From positions 1-8,807 of the forward strand of contig SCST01000472.1 of the NCBI GenBank assembly GCA_004299465.1: a DNA stretch of 8,807 bases. Reading direction: 5' to 3'. Each line of letters opens with the position of its first letter. Positions within the stretch are counted from its first letter, which is position 1. A program made the translations under genes and the position numbers. The stretch comes from Methylovulum sp. GTDB taxonomy: Bacteria > Pseudomonadota > Gammaproteobacteria > Methylococcales > Methylomonadaceae. The notes beneath the pieces were generated by a model that saw only the letters and a list, made by a program, of their open reading frames with translations, did no database searches and was not told the origin of the DNA. Below are positions 5,372 through 8,807 of this stretch, in pieces.

Positions 5372-6382
5372 TTAACAGCCGGGCAATTCGCTGATCAGCC
5401 AGCGGGGGCGGGCAATAATTTCAAGACCCTGGTGCTGGCCGGCCAATAATCGTTGGCAGCCGGCATAAGCGATCATTGCGCCGTTATCGGTACAAAACTC
5501 CAGTCTCGGAAAATAAATGTCAGCATGCTCTTTGGCAGTCATTTCGGTTAAGGCCGCGCGGATTTGCTGGTTGGCGCTGACACCGCCGGCAACGACCAGT
5601 TTTTTCAAGCCGGTTTGCTGTAAGGCCCGTTTGCATTTGATGGCAAGCGTGTCGGCGACGGCATTTTGAAAAGCGGCGGCAATATCCGCTTTGTCTTGTT
5701 CGGTTTTTTCAGAGGCGCTTAGGGTGTTGAGTGCGAATGTTTTTAAGCCGCTGAAGCTGAAATCCAAGCCGGGGCGGTCGGTCATCGGGCGAGGGAATTT
5801 ATATTTCGGTTTGCCGTGCCCGGCCAGTGCCGACAGTTTAGCGCCGCCGGGATAGCCTAAACCCAGCATTTTTGCTGTTTTATCGAATGCTTCGCCTGCC
5901 GCGTCATCCAGCGATTCACCTAAAAGCCGGTAAGCGCCAATGTCTTCCACCTGCACCAGCAAGGTGTGCCCGCCTGAAATCAGCAAAGCGACAAAAGGCA
6001 GGGTCGGCGGATTCGCCTCCAGCATCGGCGCAAGTAAATGGCCTTCCATGTGGTGAACGGCAATCGCGGGAATTTGCCAGGCCCAGGCGAGGCTCCTGGC
6101 GGTCGCTGCACCGACCAGTAGTGCCCCCATCAATCCGGGGCCGGCGGTATAGGCTATGCCGTTTATATCATTGCTGTTCAGGCGGCTTTCTTGTAACGCT
6201 TGCCTGATCAGCGGAACTAATTTTCGGATGTGGTCGCGTGATGCGAGTTCAGGGACAACGCCACCATATTCGCTGTGCATGTCGACTTGGCTGTATAAAT
6301 AATGGCTTATTAATCCGTATTGGGCGTGGTAAATGGCGACGCCGGTTTCATCGCAAGAGGTTTCTATGCCTAAAACGTACAT
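5372..6382 (-). CDS. tsaD: tRNA N6-adenosine threonylcarbamoyltransferase
   Basis: The protein has 336 residues, close to E. coli TsaD (337). It transfers the threonylcarbamoyl group from threonylcarbamoyl-AMP to A37 of tRNAs reading ANN codons (t6A), working with TsaB and TsaE. It is an ASKHA-fold protein. The N-terminal MYVLGIETSCDETGVAIY (1-18) is the family signature. H111 and H115 in HHMEGH, with D299 in CTDNGAMIA, are the expected metal ligands. SGGHT (136-140), GESLDDAAGEAFDK (155-168), FSFSGLKT (208-215) and AGGVSAN (265-271) are nucleotide-binding segments. ATG 6382 has no clear Shine-Dalgarno, but the match to the family start is exact. It diverges from rpsU, the usual arrangement in gammaproteobacteria. 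No confident promoter was picked for it in the 105-base gap. Confidence 0.98.
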   Translation of the reverse strand: MYVLGIETSCDETGVAIYHAQYGLISHYLYSQVDMHSEYGGVVPELASRDHIRKLVPLIRQALQESRLNSNDINGIAYTAGPGLMGALLVGAATARSLAWAWQIPAIAVHHMEGHLLAPMLEANPPTLPFVALLISGGHTLLVQVEDIGAYRLLGESLDDAAGEAFDKTAKMLGLGYPGGAKLSALAGHGKPKYKFPRPMTDRPGLDFSFSGLKTFALNTLSASEKTEQDKADIAAAFQNAVADTLAIKCKRALQQTGLKKLVVAGGVSANQQIRAALTEMTAKEHADIYFPRLEFCTDNGAMIAYAGCQRLLAGQHQGLEIIARPRWLISELPGC

Positions 6383-6389
6383 TCAGTTT

Positions 6390-6418
6390 TTGATAATTAA
6401 TAAAGTTAAAGGTATAAT
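6390..6418 (+). promoter_or_regulatory. Sigma70-type promoter of the rpsU-yqeY-dnaG operon
   Basis: TTGATA (6390-6395), a 17-base spacer and TATAAT (6413-6418) form a near-consensus housekeeping promoter. Transcription would start near 6425 and leave a leader of about 63 bases before rpsU. The spacer is AT-rich. The -35 box lies just upstream of the tsaD start on the opposite strand. Confidence 0.85.
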
Positions 6419-6438
6419 TGCAGGCTTTTTAAGCGTTG

Positions 6439-6454
6439 TGGATCATTTGATCCA
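6439..6454 (+). promoter_or_regulatory. Inverted repeat in the rpsU leader
   Basis: TGGATCA and TGATCCA (7-base perfect arms) are separated by two bases, within the predicted 5' leader and about 15 bases after the predicted transcription start. A two-base loop is too tight for RNA, so folding would use five or six of the pairs. It could be a hairpin for translational control or a DNA operator overlapping the early transcribed region. No T-run follows. Confidence 0.35.
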
Positions 6455-6487
6455 TATTTGAATATTAACATAGTTGGGTCATTAATA

Positions 6488-6721
6488 ATGCCGTCAGTAA
6501 AAATTAAAGAAAACGAACCTTTCGATATTGCCATCCGTCGTTTTAAACGCGCTTGTGAAAAAGCAGGCGTCTTGGCCGAGGTTCGCCGCCGCGAGTTTTA
6601 TGAAAAACCAACGGCAGAGCGTAAGCGTAAAGGTGCGGCAGCGGTTAAGCGGCACTTGAAAAAATTAGCCAGAGAGCGTTATGCGTTGAAAAATTTACGC
6701 CGCGGTCGTCCAACAGTTTAA
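6488..6721 (+). CDS. rpsU: 30S ribosomal protein bS21
   Basis: The protein has 77 residues and is almost superimposable on E. coli S21 (71 aa). It shows ENEPFD (8-13), FKRACEKAGVLAEVRRREFYEKP (19-41), and then a basic helix with AVKRHLKKLARER. S21 sits on the 30S platform near the 3' end of 16S rRNA and helps initiation. I chose ATG 6488 because MPSVKIKENEP matches the conserved S21 N-terminus; an in-frame ATG at 6458 would add ten non-conserved residues. No strong Shine-Dalgarno precedes it. The C-terminal tail (RRGRPTV) is a few residues longer than in E. coli. It is the first gene of the operon with yqeY and dnaG. Confidence 0.98.
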   Translation: MPSVKIKENEPFDIAIRRFKRACEKAGVLAEVRRREFYEKPTAERKRKGAAAVKRHLKKLARERYALKNLRRGRPTV

Positions 6722-6732
6722 AGGCCGGTATC

Positions 6733-7191
6733 ATGGATTTGTTAACGAATCGTATCAAGGAGGATATGAAAGTCGCGATGAAAAGCGGCGATAAGGCAAG
6801 GTTGGGCGTAATACGCTTGATTTTGTCTGCTGTCAAGCAAGTTGAAGTTGATGAGCGCATTACCCTGGATAATGAGCGCACCCTGCAGGTGCTGGATAAG
6901 ATGTTGAAGCAACGCCGTGAGTCTATCAGGCAATTTGCAGACGCAGGCCGGGATGATTTGGTGGCGATTGAAGAGGCCGAGATGTTGGTTATCCAGGATT
7001 TTCTTCCGCAGCCGCTTGCCGATGCTGAAATCGATGCGATGATTAATGAGGCGGTTGCGGAGTCAGGTGCCGAGTCTGTTAAAGATATGGGCAAAGTCAT
7101 GGCGTTGTTGAGAGCAAAAATGCAAGGCCGGGTCGATATGTCTGTGGTTAGTGCAAAAATCAAGGCGGCGCTGGCCGGACCGCCTTTATAG
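6733..7191 (+). CDS. yqeY: GatB/YqeY domain protein
   Basis: The protein has 152 residues, the usual length for free-standing YqeY. It matches throughout: an N-terminal helical part with RLGVIRLILSAVK (23-35), QRRESI (60-65), FLPQPL (90-95), and the C-terminal motif KDMGKVM (117-123) followed by GRVDMSVVS (132-140). The domain is related to the tail of GatB, the tRNA-dependent amidotransferase subunit that contacts tRNA. The role of the free protein is not settled; tRNA binding is inferred from the family. It follows rpsU by 11 bases, with AAGG just before the spacing to ATG. Placement between rpsU and dnaG is common in gammaproteobacteria, so this is not an insertion. A hairpin overlaps its 3' end. 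Confidence 0.93.
   Translation: MDLLTNRIKEDMKVAMKSGDKARLGVIRLILSAVKQVEVDERITLDNERTLQVLDKMLKQRRESIRQFADAGRDDLVAIEEAEMLVIQDFLPQPLADAEIDAMINEAVAESGAESVKDMGKVMALLRAKMQGRVDMSVVSAKIKAALAGPPL
7162..7187 (+). terminator. Candidate weak terminator/attenuator before dnaG
   Basis: AAGGCGG (7162-7168) and CCGCCTT (7180-7186) form a perfect 7-base stem with an 11-base loop at the very end of yqeY. It is followed by TATAG and, ten or so bases later, a T-rich run (7197-7206). The stem is GC-rich but the immediate U-tract is poor, so full termination is unlikely. E. coli has a partial terminator between rpsU and dnaG that lowers primase output; this hairpin could play a similar role by inference. Confidence 0.35.
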
Positions 7192-7222
7192 TCAGGTTTC
7201 TTTTTATTGTCCGGGTAACACA

Positions 7223-8807
7223 ATGTCCGGTGGTAGAATTCCTCGCGAGTTTATTGATGAGCTTTTGCTGCGGGTCGATATCGTTGATTTAATCGATTCA
7301 CACGTTCCGCTAAAAAAAACGGGTACAAATTATGTTGCCCGTTGTCCGTTCCATGTTGAAAAAACCCCCAGTTTTTCTGTAAACCGTAAAAAGCAGTTTT
7401 TTCATTGCTTTGGTTGCGGTGCCAGCGGTAATGCCATTAGTTTTTTAATGGATTTTAGCCATCTTGATTTTGTCGAGGCTGTTGAGGATTTGGCTACTTT
7501 TGCCGGTCTTGATGTGCCCAGGGAGTCAAGCGCTAATCAGGGGGTGCAGGCTAAAACTGATTTAAGTGGTCTTTATCTTGTTATGGAGCAGGTTGCCGCT
7601 TTTTACGCTGAACAATTGCGAACGAGTGATGGCGGAAAAAAAGCGGTTGCGTATTTAAAAAATAGAGGCGTTAAAGGCGAGATAGCGGGTGAATTTATGC
7701 TGGGTTATGCGCCGAATCAATGGCAGGCATTAACAGGGCGTTTTAACCAGCAGTTGTTGTTGGATGCGGGGCTGCTGGGGCTTAATGAAGGCGGCAGTGT
7801 TTACGGGCGGTTTCGTGACAGGATCATGTTTCCTATCAGGGACAGGCGGGCCAGGATTATAGGTTTTGGCGGCAGGGTGCTTGATGATTCTTTGCCCAAA
7901 TACTTGAATTCGCCGGAAACATCCCTATTTCATAAGAGCCGTGAAGTTTACGGCTTGTATGAATTGCTCAAAAAAAAGCCTAAGTCGCAACGGATCCTGA
8001 TGGTTGAAGGCTACATGGATGTCATTGCGCTGGCCCAGGCCGGTATCGATTATGCCGTTGCGGCGCTGGGGACGGCGGTATCCGAGGCGCATCTTGATTT
8101 GTTGTTTCGTTTTTCGTCCGAACTGGTATTTTGCTTTGATGGCGATAATGCGGGCAGGGCGGCGGCATGGAAGGCAATGGATGCTGTTTTTTCATGCATC
8201 AGGGATGGACGGTCCTGTCGCATTATGCTGTTGCCACAGCAGCACGACCCGGATTCTTTGGTTCGCAAGGAAGGTCAGAGTAAGTTTGCTGAGCGTGTGC
8301 AGTCGGCTCAAGCGCTGTCGGAATATTTCTTTGGGTGTTTGACGGAGGAATTAAATCTGTCCGAGATGGAGGGGTGCGCGCAATTAATCAACAAGGCAAC
8401 GCCTTATCTGGAAAAGATGCAGGCAGGTGTGTTTAAAGACATGATGTTCGCGCGGCTTAAGGAATTATCGGGCGCCAATTCGCTGGACGTTTTGGAGGAT
8501 GCCGCTACACTTAAGCGCACACAAAAAAAAACACCGGGCTACAGGCGCGGGCGTCCGGCGTTGGAGCGGCAAACGCTTGCTTTATTGGTGCAGTATCCTA
8601 AATTGATAGGATTGATTGAAGAAAAAGAAATTGACTGGGATTGCCTGGATTTTAAAGGTGTCGAAAAGTTCAGGGCTATCATCCGCGGCATTCTTAATGA
8701 AAAGCCCCCTAACACTGCGGTCTTGTTAGAGTCTTATCGGGATGGCGTCGATGAGTCCATTATCAAACAGTTGGCGTCGCTGAAGCTTGAAGTGCCTTTG
8801 GATGGCA
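7223..8807 (+). CDS. dnaG: DNA primase (3' end beyond the window)
   Basis: There are 528 open codons from ATG 7223 to the window edge without a stop; full-length DnaG is about 580-640 residues, so the last part is missing. DnaG makes the RNA primers for replication and is recruited by the DnaB helicase. The N-terminal zinc-binding domain has C41, H44, C62 and C65 in CPFH...CFGCG, as in E. coli. The RNA polymerase/TOPRIM core includes YLNSPET (about 230-236), E262 in MVEGYMD, and D306 and D308 in FDGDNAGR, which bind the catalytic metals. From about residue 430 the helicase-interaction domain begins and is cut by the edge. The start matches the family N-terminus (PREFIDELL). It lies 31 bases after yqeY with only a weak GGGT ribosome site, consistent with low primase expression. 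Confidence 0.97.
   Translation, partial: MSGGRIPREFIDELLLRVDIVDLIDSHVPLKKTGTNYVARCPFHVEKTPSFSVNRKKQFFHCFGCGASGNAISFLMDFSHLDFVEAVEDLATFAGLDVPRESSANQGVQAKTDLSGLYLVMEQVAAFYAEQLRTSDGGKKAVAYLKNRGVKGEIAGEFMLGYAPNQWQALTGRFNQQLLLDAGLLGLNEGGSVYGRFRDRIMFPIRDRRARIIGFGGRVLDDSLPKYLNSPETSLFHKSREVYGLYELLKKKPKSQRILMVEGYMDVIALAQAGIDYAVAALGTAVSEAHLDLLFRFSSELVFCFDGDNAGRAAAWKAMDAVFSCIRDGRSCRIMLLPQQHDPDSLVRKEGQSKFAERVQSAQALSEYFFGCLTEELNLSEMEGCAQLINKATPYLEKMQAGVFKDMMFARLKELSGANSLDVLEDAATLKRTQKKTPGYRRGRPALERQTLALLVQYPKLIGLIEEKEIDWDCLDFKGVEKFRAIIRGILNEKPPNTAVLLESYRDGVDESIIKQLASLKLEVPLDG

Noticed and set aside
6458..6487. Ten-codon N-terminal extension of rpsU
   Set aside because: S21 proteins begin at the MP(S/V)IKV-type sequence, found at 6488. 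The extension is not conserved and contains leader sequence.
6645..7223. 192-codon minus-strand open frame opposite rpsU/yqeY
   Set aside because: It is a shadow of yqeY: low complexity in serine/alanine, no motif, and fully covered by a well-recognised gene.
7207..7230. Direct repeat TGTCCGG twice around the dnaG start
   Set aside because: Only seven bases, 17 apart, partly coding; likely chance.
1..8807. CRISPR arrays, tRNA or rRNA genes, transposase genes
   Set aside because: I looked for regularly spaced repeats, cloverleaf-type ends and transposase-like proteins and saw none.

Overview
The window looks like the chromosome of a gammaproteobacterium. The rpsU-yqeY-dnaG run, the divergent tsaD, the folB-folK pair next to plsY, and polysaccharide genes of the O-antigen-ligase and WcaJ types all fit. 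A methylotroph or methanotroph (Methylococcales-like) is a guess from the look of the proteins, not shown by the sequence. Most genes have moderate GC content. One gene (1045-1791) is clearly AT-rich and is probably acquired.

Layout. (1) 1-521, minus: N-terminal part of an O-antigen-ligase-type membrane protein, running off the left edge. (2) 522-1044: a gene-poor stretch holding a nested inverted repeat (594-811, MITE/REP-like) and a possible decayed minus-strand gene tail (800-925). (3) 1045-1791, plus: an AT-rich single gene joining an MntA-like nucleotidyltransferase to a HepT-like HEPN RNase. These are normally two adjacent toxin-antitoxin genes. (4) 1848-3251, minus: a WcaJ-type undecaprenyl-phosphate sugar-1-phosphate transferase, preceded by a CRP-family-like operator and an extended -10 promoter. 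(5) 3394-4690, minus: folB, folK and a VanZ-like membrane protein, with 4-nt start/stop overlaps. (6) 4796-5371, plus: plsY, divergent from folB. (7) 5372-6382, minus: tsaD, convergent with plsY with no intergenic base. (8) 6390-8807, plus: a clear sigma70 promoter, then rpsU, yqeY and dnaG (the 'macromolecular synthesis' operon), with dnaG cut by the right edge.

How it fits together. The left third is a surface-polysaccharide locus (priming transferase plus polymerase/ligase type protein) that seems to have been invaded by a repeat element and a toxin-antitoxin cassette. The right two thirds are housekeeping: folate synthesis, phospholipid acylation, tRNA t6A modification, and coordinated supply of S21 and primase. 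The most unusual item is the MntA-HepT fusion. At the domain junction it keeps a Shine-Dalgarno-like AAGGGG six bases before an in-frame TTG, so one gene might make both the fused protein and free HepT.
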